DNA from: Fibrobacter sp. UWH6
GTDB taxonomy: Bacteria; Fibrobacterota; Fibrobacteria; Fibrobacterales; Fibrobacteraceae
Assembly (NCBI RefSeq): GCF_900142465.1
Contig: NZ_FRAX01000004.1
Coordinates: forward strand, 218,202 to 282,201
DNA: 64,000 bases
Direction: 5' to 3'
Below the pieces are notes generated by a model, which searched no databases, had not been told where the DNA came from, and saw only the letters and a list, made by a program, of their open reading frames with translations. The translations under genes were made by a program, and so were the position numbers. Shown here one piece after another: positions 27,851 through 37,000 of this stretch (positions are counted from its first letter, which is position 1; each line of letters starts with the position of its first letter).

Positions 27851-28936
27851 TTACGAGCAGCGGAGGACTTGGCCGGGGCGGATGTTGTTGCTCTTGAGGC
27901 CATTTAGGCGCTTCAGCTTACCCACAGAAATTCCGTAGCGGCGGGCGATTTTACCCAGACAGTCTCCGCGGCGGACCTTGTAATAGCGGTGCTTGGCCAG
28001 TTCCTTCTGGTATTCGTCTTCGACACCCTGAATCTGGGCCTGGTCAATTTCGGTGGTGGCGGCTAGGTAGGTGCCTTCTTGGAAATTGAATACGGTGGTG
28101 GGGTCGATGTAGACGCCGTTATACTTCATTTCGAAATGTAGATGGGCTCCAAAGGAACGGCCTGTGTTGCCTCCGATGCCTACGGTGTCCCCAGCCTGAA
28201 GTTCATCGCCGATTTTCACTTTCCAGCTGGCCAGATGGGCGTAAAGGGTAGTAAGACCGTTGCCATGATCGATAATCACGTACTTGCCGTAACCTTTACG
28301 GCGACCCTGGTTGCGGACCAGCTTGACCTTGCCGGGGAATGCGGCCACGATGGTGCGGTCTTCGCCATGGCAGAGGCCCAAGTCAACGCCACGATGCATA
28401 CGGTAGGTGCGGATGCCATAGGGGCTTGCGATGCGGCGGCTTTCGGTGGGAATCATGGCTGTGGTCATGTCCAGCACCAGCTTGCGGACACTATCCACCG
28501 TTGCTGAATCTCCCATGGCGGCGGCCAGTTCGGCGTCCGCTTCTTCCTGGGACATTTCCTTGCCGTCGTCAGTTTCGGAGCTGTCGGATTCTGCTTCGGA
28601 ATCGGTTACGGCTACGTCGGTATTTGCCTTGTCGGCGGCTTCCACAGCCTCGGTTGTGGCAAGCTTTTCTTCAATTGCTGCTGCTGGAGCGTCTACGTTA
28701 CCTGCATCGGTAGAATCAATGGCTGGGTTGCCGGAAAATTCACTTTCGGTAATGGTTGCGGTAACTTTTTTTTCGGTTGAGGCCACGGAAGAGGGATTTG
28801 TCGCTTCGGTGACTTCTGTGATTTCGGATTCCAGGATAGCCTTGTCGTCTACAACTTCGGTAAGCTCTACAGTCCCATTTTCTGCAAATAGGGCGACAGG
28901 CAATGCAAACAGTGTGACAATTGAACCAAACTTCAT
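27851..28936 (-). CDS. Secreted M23 metallopeptidase with LysM domain
   Basis: Cell-wall hydrolase, 361 aa from the ATG at 28936, which gives a clean signal peptide (MKFGSIVTLFALPVALFA); a GTG at 28978 is possible. The N-terminal 130 residues are acidic low-complexity (Glu/Ala/Ser/Thr). Then comes the peptidase domain with zinc and catalytic motifs HRGVD, DHGNGLTTLYAHL and HLHFE, all intact. A C-terminal LysM (YYKVRRGDCLGKIARRYGIS) binds peptidoglycan. A paralog with a basic linker is encoded at 37888. Confidence 0.92.
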   Translation of the reverse strand: MKFGSIVTLFALPVALFAENGTVELTEVVDDKAILESEITEVTEATNPSSVASTEKKVTATITESEFSGNPAIDSTDAGNVDAPAAAIEEKLATTEAVEAADKANTDVAVTDSEAESDSSETDDGKEMSQEEADAELAAAMGDSATVDSVRKLVLDMTTAMIPTESRRIASPYGIRTYRMHRGVDLGLCHGEDRTIVAAFPGKVKLVRNQGRRKGYGKYVIIDHGNGLTTLYAHLASWKVKIGDELQAGDTVGIGGNTGRSFGAHLHFEMKYNGVYIDPTTVFNFQEGTYLAATTEIDQAQIQGVEDEYQKELAKHRYYKVRRGDCLGKIARRYGISVGKLKRLNGLKSNNIRPGQVLRCS

Positions 28937-28984
28937 AATAGTGGGGGTAAAGATACCTTTTTTACGGTCAATTGTCACGGAGGG

Positions 28985-29094
28985 AGAGGGGGATGAGGTA
29001 TGAGATATGAGGTATGAGATATGGATTAATAAGTTAGGCGCCTTTGGTGCGATTATAACAATTCATATCTCATAATTCGTAATTCATAATTTAC
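28985..29094. repeat. Dispersed intergenic repeats upstream of glyS
   Basis: Two GAGGTATGAGATATG boxes in tandem (about 28994-29023), then AATTCATATCTCATAATTCG and related AATTCATAATT units. Both families recur elsewhere in the window. Confidence 0.6.
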
Positions 29095-29194
29095 TATATT
29101 TCGCCCCGTCAGGGCCTATCATCCAGGTAGGTTCCTAGTCCGGCCAAAGGATATGCCTGCAAAGTTCAGGTTCGGCCGAAAAAGGATATATAAA
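29095..29194 (+). promoter_or_regulatory. glyS -10 box and structured leader
   Basis: TATATT at 29095-29100, then a leader of about 88 nt. CGGCC (about 29141-29146) can pair with GGCCG (29174-29178) just before the AAAGGA ribosome-binding site, with CCTG/CAGG nested inside. Such a fold could influence translation; this is inference. Confidence 0.35.
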
Positions 29195-30607
29195 ATGGCA
29201 AAGAAAGTTCAAGACGCCCTCAAAGATATCATCTCCCTCTGCAAGCGCCGCGGTTTCATTTTCCCGGGCTCCGAAATTTATGATGGCCTGGCCAACACTT
29301 GGGACTACGGTCCGTATGGTGTTGAACTGAAGCGCAACATCAAGAACCTCTGGTGGAAGAAGTTCGTTACCAGCCGCAAGGATGTGCTGGGTCTTGATAG
29401 CTCCATTCTCTTGAACCCCCGCGTTTGGAAGGCTTCTGGCCACGTGGGTAACTTCTCTGACCCCCTGGTTGACTGCCTCGCTTGCCACGAACGTTTCCGT
29501 GCAGACCACCTGCTGGAAGAAAAGCTGGGTGACGGCTGCTGCGCTGGCAAGAACTTCGACCAGATTGCCGAAATGATGGTGGAAAACAAGATCGAATGCC
29601 CGAGCTGCGGCAAGACCGAATTCACCAAGCCCCGCGCATTTAACCTCATGTTCCAGACCGAAATCGGCGTTATCGAAGGCGAAGGCAACAAGGTTTACCT
29701 CCGTCCGGAAACCGCTCAGGGTATCTTCGTCGACTTCAAGAACATCGTCGACAACGTTCGCCCCCGCATTCCGTTTGGCGTGGGTCAGATCGGTAAGTCT
29801 TTCCGTAACGAAATTACCCCGGGTAACTTCATTTTCCGTACCCGCGAATTCGAACAGATGGAACTGGAATTCTTCTGCGAACCGGGCACCGAACTTGACT
29901 GGTACAACTTCTGGCGCAAGTATTGCTTCAACTGGCTCATCAAGGACCTGGGCGTGAACGAATCCAAGCTCCGCCTCCGCGAACATGCCAAGGAAGAACT
30001 TTCCCACTACTCCAACGGTACCACCGACGTTGAATACGAATTCCCGTTCGGTTGGGGCGAACTGTGGGGTATCGCAAGCCGTACCAACTTCGACTTGACT
30101 GCTCACCAGAACGAATCCAAGGTCAAGCAGGAATACAACGACCAGGTGAACAATAAGCGTTACGTTCCGTACGTTGTTGAACCGTCCCTGGGTGTGGAAC
30201 GCTTGCTCCTCGTTCTCCTCTGCGACGCTTACGAAGTCCAGAAGCTTGAAAACGACGAACGTACCGTTCTCCACTTCGACCCGAAGGTTGCTCCGGTTAA
30301 GGTTGCTGTCCTCCCGCTGGTCAAGAAGGGTCAGGTCAAGGCTAAGGCTGAAGAACTTTACGAACAGCTGCTCCAGCGCTGGAACGTGGAATACGATGAA
30401 ACTCAGTCCATCGGTAAGCGTTACCGCCGTCAGGACGAACTGGGTACTCCGTTCTGCGTCACCGTCGACTTCGACACCGTTGGCGAAGGCGAATCCGATC
30501 CGGCAAAGCTGGGCTACGTCACCGTCCGTGAACGTGACTCCATGCAGCAGGAACTGGTAAAGATCGACGAACTGGAAGCATACCTGGCTGCAAAGCTCGG
30601 TTGTTAA
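29195..30607 (+). CDS. glyS: Glycyl-tRNA synthetase, homodimeric type
   Basis: Single-chain class IIa enzyme, 470 aa, unlike the separate alpha/beta chains of many bacteria. N-terminal SLCKRRGFIFPGSEIYDGLANTWDYGP, class II motif 2 FRNEITPGNFIFRTREFEQME, motif 3 with EPSLGVERL, and a C-terminal anticodon-binding domain (VAPVKVAVLPL...). Start ATG at 29195 with AAAGGA; an open extension to 29153 lies in the leader. Followed by repeats and a terminator. Confidence 0.96.
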   Translation: MAKKVQDALKDIISLCKRRGFIFPGSEIYDGLANTWDYGPYGVELKRNIKNLWWKKFVTSRKDVLGLDSSILLNPRVWKASGHVGNFSDPLVDCLACHERFRADHLLEEKLGDGCCAGKNFDQIAEMMVENKIECPSCGKTEFTKPRAFNLMFQTEIGVIEGEGNKVYLRPETAQGIFVDFKNIVDNVRPRIPFGVGQIGKSFRNEITPGNFIFRTREFEQMELEFFCEPGTELDWYNFWRKYCFNWLIKDLGVNESKLRLREHAKEELSHYSNGTTDVEYEFPFGWGELWGIASRTNFDLTAHQNESKVKQEYNDQVNNKRYVPYVVEPSLGVERLLLVLLCDAYEVQKLENDERTVLHFDPKVAPVKVAVLPLVKKGQVKAKAEELYEQLLQRWNVEYDETQSIGKRYRRQDELGTPFCVTVDFDTVGEGESDPAKLGYVTVRERDSMQQELVKIDELEAYLAAKLGC

Positions 30608-30698
30608 GAGGTATGAGGTCGGGCTTCGCCCTCTGAGGTGCGAGGTCGCGACTTTGTCGCTCTGAGGTTATAGTCAGAGCTTCGCTCTAGAATCTAAA
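30608..30698 (+). repeat. GAGGTATGAGGT repeat with mini-hairpins
   Basis: GAGGTATGAGGT at once after the glyS stop, then three hairpins with 3-nt loops: GGGC-TTC-GCCC, GCGAC-TTT-GTCGC and AGAGC-TTC-GCTCT, separated by CTGAGGT-like boxes. Confidence 0.65.
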
Positions 30699-30757
30699 AA
30701 GGTCACTCCCGATGTTTTTTCGGGGTGGCTTTTTTTATTTTCGCCTTTTTTGGCGAA
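30699..30757 (+). terminator. glyS terminator and following hairpin
   Basis: Stem around CACTCCCGA / TCGGGGTG followed by seven T (30731-30737); then a second hairpin TTTCGCC/GGCGAAA (about 30739-30757). Confidence 0.75.
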
Positions 30758-30760
30758 AGT

Positions 30761-30979
30761 GGGCTCCAAAAAGAGTTGAATCCTCTGTTTGGAGTCTATT
30801 TTTATAAATAAATTAACTGTTTGCGGCTTTAATTTTTGCTTTGATTGAAATCTATGGATTCCAAATGAGGCTAATTTGCTGTTCTGGAGTCCATAATGCC
30901 AATAATAATGGACTGTAAATTCTGTATAAAGTATTTTTCTGGACTCCAATGTTGCAAAAAAGAAAAATTTGGAGCCCAT
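30761..30979. repeat. Cluster of TGGANTCCA-like sites
   Basis: About seven copies of a degenerate near-palindrome in a 220-bp non-coding stretch: gggctccaaa (30761), tttggagtct (30788), atggattccaaa (30854), ctggagtccata (30884), atggactgta (30909), ctggactccaat (30939), tttggagcccat (30968). Could be protein-binding sites upstream of the gene at 31019. Confidence 0.45.
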
Positions 30980-31018
30980 TTTATATAATTTCCGCCACTT
31001 GATAGTATATTAAGCTCC

Positions 31019-31297
31019 ATGAACAACCCGAAAATTAACCGCCTGATTGGCTACATTGTTTTGTTTATTGGCTTTTTCCTTTTTTACAAGGGTGTAAAGC
31101 CTGTGGGGGTGTCGGACAATATTGCTGATGCGGATTTTGTTTTGCTTGCTTTGGCCGCCGGTTTCCTTGTGGGTTCCACTGTGTGGATGATCAAGAAGGT
31201 TCGCTGCCCTCATTGCAACAAGCTTTTGCACTTGAAACTGTATAATATTGATGTCTGCCCCCATTGTGGAAAATCTACAGACCCGGATGAAAAATGA
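31019..31297 (+). CDS. Two-segment membrane protein with C-terminal zinc ribbon
   Basis: 92 aa. Two hydrophobic segments (about 9-27 and 40-58) are followed by a zinc ribbon CPHCNK...CPHCGK. Function unknown. TATATT (31006-31011) lies exactly 7 nt before the ATG and there is no Shine-Dalgarno, so a leaderless message is possible. Its stop overlaps the start of the PAS protein gene (ATGA), so the two are probably made together. Confidence 0.75.
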   Translation: MNNPKINRLIGYIVLFIGFFLFYKGVKPVGVSDNIADADFVLLALAAGFLVGSTVWMIKKVRCPHCNKLLHLKLYNIDVCPHCGKSTDPDEK

Positions 31298-31668
31298 CTA
31301 ATCTCAATCCTTTCTTCAAATCTATCATCGATCAGGACAACACCGCCATTGTGGTGTGCGACCTGAACCATACCATTGTGTACATGAATCCTTTTGCCTG
31401 CGTGGCCCAGGCCAAGCGTGGGGGAGCCGCCCTTATTGGTCGTTGCCTCATGGATTGCCACAGCCCCGATTCCAGGGAAAAGATCCAGAAGGTGATGGAT
31501 TGGTTCAAGGCTGACAAGTCCCACAACCGTGTCCATTCCTTCTTTAACGAGAAGCAGGTGAAGGACGGCTACATGATCGCCCTTCGCGATGAGAACGGCG
31601 AACTGATCGGCTACTACGAAAAGCACGAATACCGCACCAAGGACGAAACTCCCTTTTACGCCTTTTGA
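31294..31668 (+). CDS. Stand-alone PAS-domain protein
   Basis: 124 aa, essentially one PAS domain: DNTAIVVCDLNHTIVYMNPFACVAQA at the start and DGYMIALRDENGELIGYYEKHEYR at the end, with a CxxDCHSPDS stretch reminiscent of heme or flavin PAS domains, though the ligand is not clear. No output domain, so it must act through a partner. Overlaps the zinc-ribbon gene by 4 bp; a diguanylate cyclase gene follows 146 bp downstream. Confidence 0.82.
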   Translation: MTNLNPFFKSIIDQDNTAIVVCDLNHTIVYMNPFACVAQAKRGGAALIGRCLMDCHSPDSREKIQKVMDWFKADKSHNRVHSFFNEKQVKDGYMIALRDENGELIGYYEKHEYRTKDETPFYAF

Positions 31669-31814
31669 TGGTTAAAATCAGCCGCTTTTTGTGATTTATG
31701 TTACAATTTGGAATGGGAAAATGCTTCAAAAAAACTTATTTGAAGCTTTTTTTGCTACAGCTCCCATATTATAGAATAGATTGTTAGCATAGTTTTACAA
31801 CCTATTCTTATTGT

Positions 31815-33323
31815 ATGTTGAAGTGGCTGAAAAATTATCTGCTTTATGCGACAGTGGATCCCGACGAACTGACGAAGGTCGCGGATTCCGTTTCGCGGAG
31901 TAACCAGAAGTCTCTTGGCGCGTATTCCCTGATGGGGATGTTCTTTTTCGGCGTCATGTTTACCCTGTCTGCGCTTTCTGAAATTGCTTCCCTTAATCAC
32001 AATGTGGTTGCCTATTCTTCGGCCACGTTGCTCTGTTTCTTCATTTTTATGGCCAACCGGTATTTAACCAAGAAGAATCCCCGGATGGTCATCTTTCTCA
32101 TGTATGCATTCAACTGGCTCTTGCTTTCCTTTGGACTCTACCTGACGTTTGTGACCTCGCCGGAGCGTATTACGGTTTCGCTTTTGGTAATGCAGATGCT
32201 TACCGCCCTGATTTTTACGGATCGCCCTTACAGGTTCCTGATCAGTACGTTGTTGCTGGACGTGGTTTTTGTACCCCTGGCAATTATGTATAAGCCTTCC
32301 GAAATTCTGGTGCTGGATATTGTGGACGTGCTGATTTACGGTATCATCGGTCTGGTTGTTGGCTCCTTCATGTCCCGTATGAAGTTCGAACGTTTTGTTC
32401 TTGAACGTAAGGTGGGCGAGCTGAACGATGAACAGGGGTTGACTCATTACATCAAGTCTATGGCCGACATTTACGAGACTGTTGTGCAGATCGACGTAAA
32501 GACCGAAACCTTCCGCGCCGTGATCAACAAGACTAACATGGTGGAGTTTGACGGTCATGAGAACTTTGGCAAGCAACTTCTGATTGCCATGAGGGACGCC
32601 ATTGATGAAAATGGCCTTGAAGCTCTTGTTCCCTACGCCAATATTGCCGCCGTTGCCCAGAGCATGAAGGGCAAGCGAACCATTACTCACGAATTCTTTG
32701 GTAAGCGTCTTGGTTGGTGTCGCGGCCGTTATGTGGCCGTGGGTTCTATGTCAGATGATCTTGTTCCCGAGCAGATTATTTTCGCTATCGAAAACATCAA
32801 CGAAGAAAAGAATAAAGAGAATAAGCTGATTACCCAGGCGCAAACCGATTTGATGACCGGATTGTATAACCGTACCGGTGGCGTCAACAAGGTAAAGCTT
32901 TCCTTGCTAGAAAACAAGGTCGGCATGCTCTGCCTGTTCGATATCGATAATTTCAAGTACGTCAACGATACCCACGGACACCAGGCGGGAGACCAGGTTA
33001 TTATTGCCGTTGCCGAAGCCATGAAGTCCGCTTTCCGCGATGAGGATATCTTGCTTAGGCTTGGCGGCGATGAATTCGTAGTCTACCTGAATGGCGTGGC
33101 TACGGAAGATCAGGGGACGCTTGCGATCCGCCGACTTTTTGATGAAATCGACAAGATCGAAATCGATGAAATCCCGGATTATAGGGTGTCGGTCAGTCTA
33201 GGTGCCGCCTTCTTCAGGAAGGACTCTAGCCTTGACTTTAACGACCTGTACAAGCAGGCGGATACTTGCACCTACCAGAGCAAGAAAATCGAAGGCAAGT
33301 CCTTTACGTTCTTTAGAGATTAG
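31815..33323 (+). CDS. Membrane diguanylate cyclase (GGDEF)
   Basis: 502 aa. About six membrane segments in residues 35-205, a middle region of about 120 residues that may be a sensory fold, then a GGDEF domain with DLMTGLYNR, DIDNFKYVND and GGDEF at 417-421. The inhibitory RxxD site is intact (RDED five residues before GGDEF), unlike the cyclase at 1035. TATTAT at 31767 may be the -10; the leader would be about 40 nt. Not obviously operonic. Confidence 0.92.
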   Translation: MLKWLKNYLLYATVDPDELTKVADSVSRSNQKSLGAYSLMGMFFFGVMFTLSALSEIASLNHNVVAYSSATLLCFFIFMANRYLTKKNPRMVIFLMYAFNWLLLSFGLYLTFVTSPERITVSLLVMQMLTALIFTDRPYRFLISTLLLDVVFVPLAIMYKPSEILVLDIVDVLIYGIIGLVVGSFMSRMKFERFVLERKVGELNDEQGLTHYIKSMADIYETVVQIDVKTETFRAVINKTNMVEFDGHENFGKQLLIAMRDAIDENGLEALVPYANIAAVAQSMKGKRTITHEFFGKRLGWCRGRYVAVGSMSDDLVPEQIIFAIENINEEKNKENKLITQAQTDLMTGLYNRTGGVNKVKLSLLENKVGMLCLFDIDNFKYVNDTHGHQAGDQVIIAVAEAMKSAFRDEDILLRLGGDEFVVYLNGVATEDQGTLAIRRLFDEIDKIEIDEIPDYRVSVSLGAAFFRKDSSLDFNDLYKQADTCTYQSKKIEGKSFTFFRD

Positions 33324-33384
33324 CTTGGATAGAAGTTGTTGAATGTCGCAAGCGTAAAATAAATGGTTCTTTTTCAAAAACAAA

Positions 33385-33412
33385 AAAAGCTTCTCTCTCG
33401 AGAAGCTTTTTA
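33385..33412 (-). terminator. Terminator of the first tRNA-Asp gene
   Basis: Stem AAAGCTTCTC/GAGAAGCTTT directly downstream of the tRNA on the minus strand, ending in a U-run (plus-strand A-run). Confidence 0.8.
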
Positions 33413-33414
33413 AG

Positions 33415-33490
33415 CGGGATAGACGAGGCTTGAACTCGCAACCTCCGGCGTGACAGGCCGGTGCTCTAACCAAAATTGAGCTACCACCCC
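33415..33490 (-). tRNA. tRNA-Asp(GTC), copy 1
   Basis: 76 nt. Anticodon stem-loop CCGGC-CTGTCAC-GCCGG places GTC as anticodon. Acceptor GGGGTGG pairs with CTATCCC (two G-U), D stem GCTC/GAGC with an 11-nt loop, T arm GCGAG-TTCAAGC-CTCGT. CCA is not encoded. Identical to copy 2. Confidence 0.95.
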
Positions 33491-33523
33491 AGTGGTTTGT
33501 CTGGTCTTTCAACCGACGCACCA

Positions 33524-33552
33524 AATGTACTAATATGTTTCTTTGTTGTCAA
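33524..33552 (-). promoter_or_regulatory. Promoter of tRNA-Asp copy 1
   Basis: Minus-strand TTGACA (33552-33547), 17-bp spacer, TACATT (33529-33524). Confidence 0.75.
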
Positions 33553-33640
33553 GGGAATTGCGGCTGAAAATGCAAAAAAATGCGTGAAAATGCAAAAAAA
33601 AACGTGCCGTCCAACAATAAAACAGCATCGGCTGATGATA

Positions 33641-33676
33641 AAAAAAGAACACCTTTCTTTCGAAAAGTGTTCTTTT
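33641..33676 (-). terminator. Terminator of the second tRNA-Asp gene
   Basis: Stem AAAAGAACAC/GTGTTCTTTT just downstream of the tRNA on the minus strand with a U-rich end. Confidence 0.78.
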
Positions 33677-33679
33677 AAG

Positions 33680-33755
33680 CGGGATAGACGAGGCTTGAAC
33701 TCGCAACCTCCGGCGTGACAGGCCGGTGCTCTAACCAAAATTGAGCTACCACCCC
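33680..33755 (-). tRNA. tRNA-Asp(GTC), copy 2
   Basis: Sequence identical to copy 1, including several flanking bases. Same GTC anticodon, no encoded CCA. Each copy has its own promoter and terminator, so they are separate units. Confidence 0.95.
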
Positions 33756-33767
33756 AGTGGTGAACCA

Positions 33768-33796
33768 AAGATATAAATATCCATAAATTTTGTCAA
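33768..33796 (-). promoter_or_regulatory. Promoter of tRNA-Asp copy 2
   Basis: Minus-strand TTGACA (33796-33791), 17-bp spacer, TATCTT (33773-33768). Confidence 0.75.
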
Positions 33797-33821
33797 GCCA
33801 TTCAGACCAAATTAAAATAAA

Positions 33822-33857
33822 AAACGGTCCCGTTCAAATGAACGGGAACCGTTTTTA
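33822..33857. terminator. Strong hairpin between tRNA-Asp and nifJ
   Basis: Stem AAACGGTcCCGTTC / GAACGGGaACCGTTT with A-run before and T-run after. It may be a second terminator for nifJ or insulate the tRNA promoter. Confidence 0.65.
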
Positions 33858-33914
33858 GTTATGAGTTATGAATTACTAATTACGAGAAAGTCTCATAAAT
33901 CATAATTCATACTG
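33858..33914. repeat. TATGAATTA-type repeats
   Basis: TAGTTATGAGTTATGAATTA, followed by CTAATTACGAG and an inverted CATAATTCAT: the same AT-rich repeat family as at 24305-24335 and 29060-29094. Confidence 0.55.
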
Positions 33915-33941
33915 GGGGAAGTTTCCCCCTTTCTTTATATA

Positions 33942-33978
33942 TAAAAAAGACGAGAGCCAAGATTTCTCTTGACTCTCA
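33942..33978 (-). terminator. nifJ terminator
   Basis: Minus-strand stem GAGAGTCAAGA/TCTTGGCTCTC with a 4-nt loop and a following U-run (plus-strand A-run 33943-33948). Confidence 0.78.
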
Positions 33979-33996
33979 TCTAATGCTTCGTCGGGT

Positions 33997-34035
33997 CTGG
34001 ATCCTTCGCGCCTTACCGCGCTCAGGATGACGACG
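33997..34035. repeat. Diverged member of the 'GGATTCTTCGC..GCTCAGAATGAC' repeat family
   Basis: CTGGATCCTTCGC ... GCGCTCAGGATGACG, with an 8-base centre unlike the copies at 46631 and 63208. Lies in the 3' region of nifJ, outside coding sequence. Confidence 0.6.
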
Positions 34036-34043
34036 TTAACCGA

Positions 34044-37000
34044 TTACAGGCTGATCAGACCTTCAGTGTCCTGGGACATTGCGGTGTAGAATGCAAAGCG
34101 GGCATCCACTTCCTTCTGGAGGTCTTCGGCCAGCTTCTTAGCAACTTCCGGGTTGTTACGGGTGAGCTGCTTGTAGCGGTTTTCGGTGTAGATGTATTCT
34201 GCAACCGGGATAGTCGGGGCCTTGGAGTCGAGAACAAGGGGAGCCTTGCCTTCGGCAGCGAGAGCCGGGTTGTAGCGGAGCAGAGTCCAGTAACCGGAAT
34301 CCACAGCCATCTTCTGGTGTTCCAGCTGGCTGTTGAGATCGAAGCCGTGGTTGATGCATGGGCAGTAGCAGATGATCAGAGACGGACCATTGTGAGCTTC
34401 TGCTTCCTGGAGAACCTTCAGAGCCTGAGCGTCGTTTGCGCCGATGGCGATACGGCCAACGTACACATTCTTGTAGCTCATGGCGATAAGACCGAGGTCC
34501 TTCTTGCCAGCGCGCTTACCAGCGGCTGCGAAGAGGGCGACGGCGCCACGGTTGGTGGACTTGGAAGCCTGTCCACCAGTGTTGGAGTAAACTTCAGTGT
34601 CGAGGACGCAGATGTTCACATTTTCACCGGTTGCCATGACGTGGTCGAGACCACCGTAACCGATGTCGTATGCCCAACCGTCACCACCGAAGATCCATAC
34701 GGACTTCTTGACCAGGTAGTCGGCGAATTCGTCGCGGAGGCTTACAGAAGCTTCGTCGGTAGCACCAGCGAGAGCAGCCTTCAGTTCAGCAACGTTAGCG
34801 CGCTGAGCCTGGATGCCGGCTTCGTCGGACTGATCCTGAGAAGTGAGCTTAGCCTTGAGTTCGGCAGGAACGTTCACTGCTTCCAGGAGGCTTACAGCCT
34901 GGTTTGCATGCTTGGTGATTGCAAGACGCATACCGAGACCGAATTCAGCGTTGTCTTCGAACAAGCTGTTAGCCCAAGCCGGACCGCGGCCTTCCTTGTT
35001 CTTTGCCCACGGAGTAGTGGGGAGGTTACCACCGTAGATGGAAGAGCAACCAGTTGCGTTTGCTACAACCATGCGGTCGCCGAAGAGCTGAGAAACGAGA
35101 CGGACATAAGCGGTTTCGCCGCAGCCTGCGCAGGAGCCGGAGAATTCGAACAGGGGTTCCAGGAGCATAGCCTGCTTGACAAGGTTCTTGTTAACCTTGG
35201 TGCGGTCAAATTCGGGGAGGTCAACGAAGAAGTCCCAGCACTTGCCTTCCTGAACCTTGATGGGTTCCTGCGGCACCATGTTGATGGCCTTCTTGCCTTC
35301 TTCATTCTTGTCCTTACCGATACAAGCCTGAGTACAGACGCCGCAACCAGTACAGTCGTAGCTGGAGACGGAGATTGCGAATACGGGCTTTTCGGAGCCT
35401 TCGAGCTTGAAGCCCTTGGCAGCGGTGAACTTGAAGCCTTCCGGTGCGTTAGCAACAGCGGATTCGTCTACAACCTTCACGCGGATAGCAGCGTGGGGGC
35501 AGACCATAGCGCACTTGCCGCACTGTACGCAAGCGTCCGGATTCCAGGACGGGATGTTCAGGGCGAGGTCGCGCTTTTCGTACTTGGTAGTGCCGGTGGG
35601 GAATACACCGTCAACAGGCATCTTGGAAACGGGGAGCTTTTCGCCGTTGCCCTTGATGATTTCTGCAGTAACTTCGTTGACGAATGCAGGAGCGTTACCG
35701 TGGATCGGAGCGCGGAATTCCTTGGTGCTGGTAACAGCGGCCGGAACCTTGACTTCGAAGAGGTTAGCCAGAGAAGCATCGATAGCGTCCCAGTTCTTCT
35801 GGACCACTTCCATACCCTTCTTGGCGTAAGTCTTTTCTGCGTACTTCTTGATGTACTTGATAGCGGTATCGGAATCAAGAACGTTACCCAGCTTGGAGAA
35901 GAAGCAGGTCTGCATCACAGTGTTGATGCGACGGCCCATGCCAGTCTTTGCGGCAACGGCGTATGCGTCGATGACGTACACCTTGAGCTGCTTCTTGATG
36001 ATGACTTCCTGAACCGGACGAGGGAAAGTATCCCAGACGGTTTCTGCGGAGTGCGGGGTGTTGACCAGGAAGGTTGCGCCCTGCTTTGCATACTTCAGCA
36101 TGTCCACGGATTCGAGGTGCGGAGTATGGTGGCAAGCAACGAAGTCAGCTTCGTTTTCACCGATCAGGTACGGAGCGTCGATGATGCTCTTACCGAAACG
36201 GAGGTGAGAAGTGGTCATGGAACCAGACTTCTTGGAGTCGTATACGAAGTAACCCTGAGCGTTGTTTTCGGTTTCGTTACCGATAATCTTGATGGAGTTC
36301 TTGTTTGCGCCAACGGTACCGTCGGAGCCCAGACCGAAGAACATGGCCTGGAAGAAGTCGGAATCCAGCTTGAAGTCAGGATCGATGGGGAGGCTGGTGT
36401 TGCAGACATCGTCGTTGATACCAACGGTGAAACGTGCGCGGGGTGCGTCCAGCTTCAGTTCGTCGAAGATAGCCTTGACCATAGCCGGGGTGAATTCCTT
36501 GGAGGAAAGACCGTAGCGGCCACCGATCATCTTGGGCATAGCCATCTGGCCAGCCATGACGGCTTCAGAAACTGCGGTAAGAGCGTCCTGGAAGAGCGGT
36601 TCGCCTGCGGAACCCGGTTCCTTGCAGCGGTCGAGAACAGCGATCTTCTTGACGGTCTTGGGGAGAGCAGCAACAACTGCTTCCATGGGGAACGGACGGT
36701 ACAGACGAACGTTTACGAGACCGACCTTTTCGCCCTTGGAGTTGAGATACTTAACGGTGTCACCGATGGTGCAGGTAGAAGAGCCCATGGAGATGATGAC
36801 GCGTTCTGCATCGGGTGCACCCACGTAGTCCACAATGTGGTACTGACGACCGGTGAAGGAAGCGACCTTGTCCATGTACTTCTGGACGATTTCCGGAACC
36901 TTCTTGTAGAAGGGGTTCACGGTTTCGCGGCCCTGGAAGTAGACGTCCGGGTTCTGAGCGGTACCGCGCATGGTGGGGCGATCCGGAGTGAGGCAGCGTT

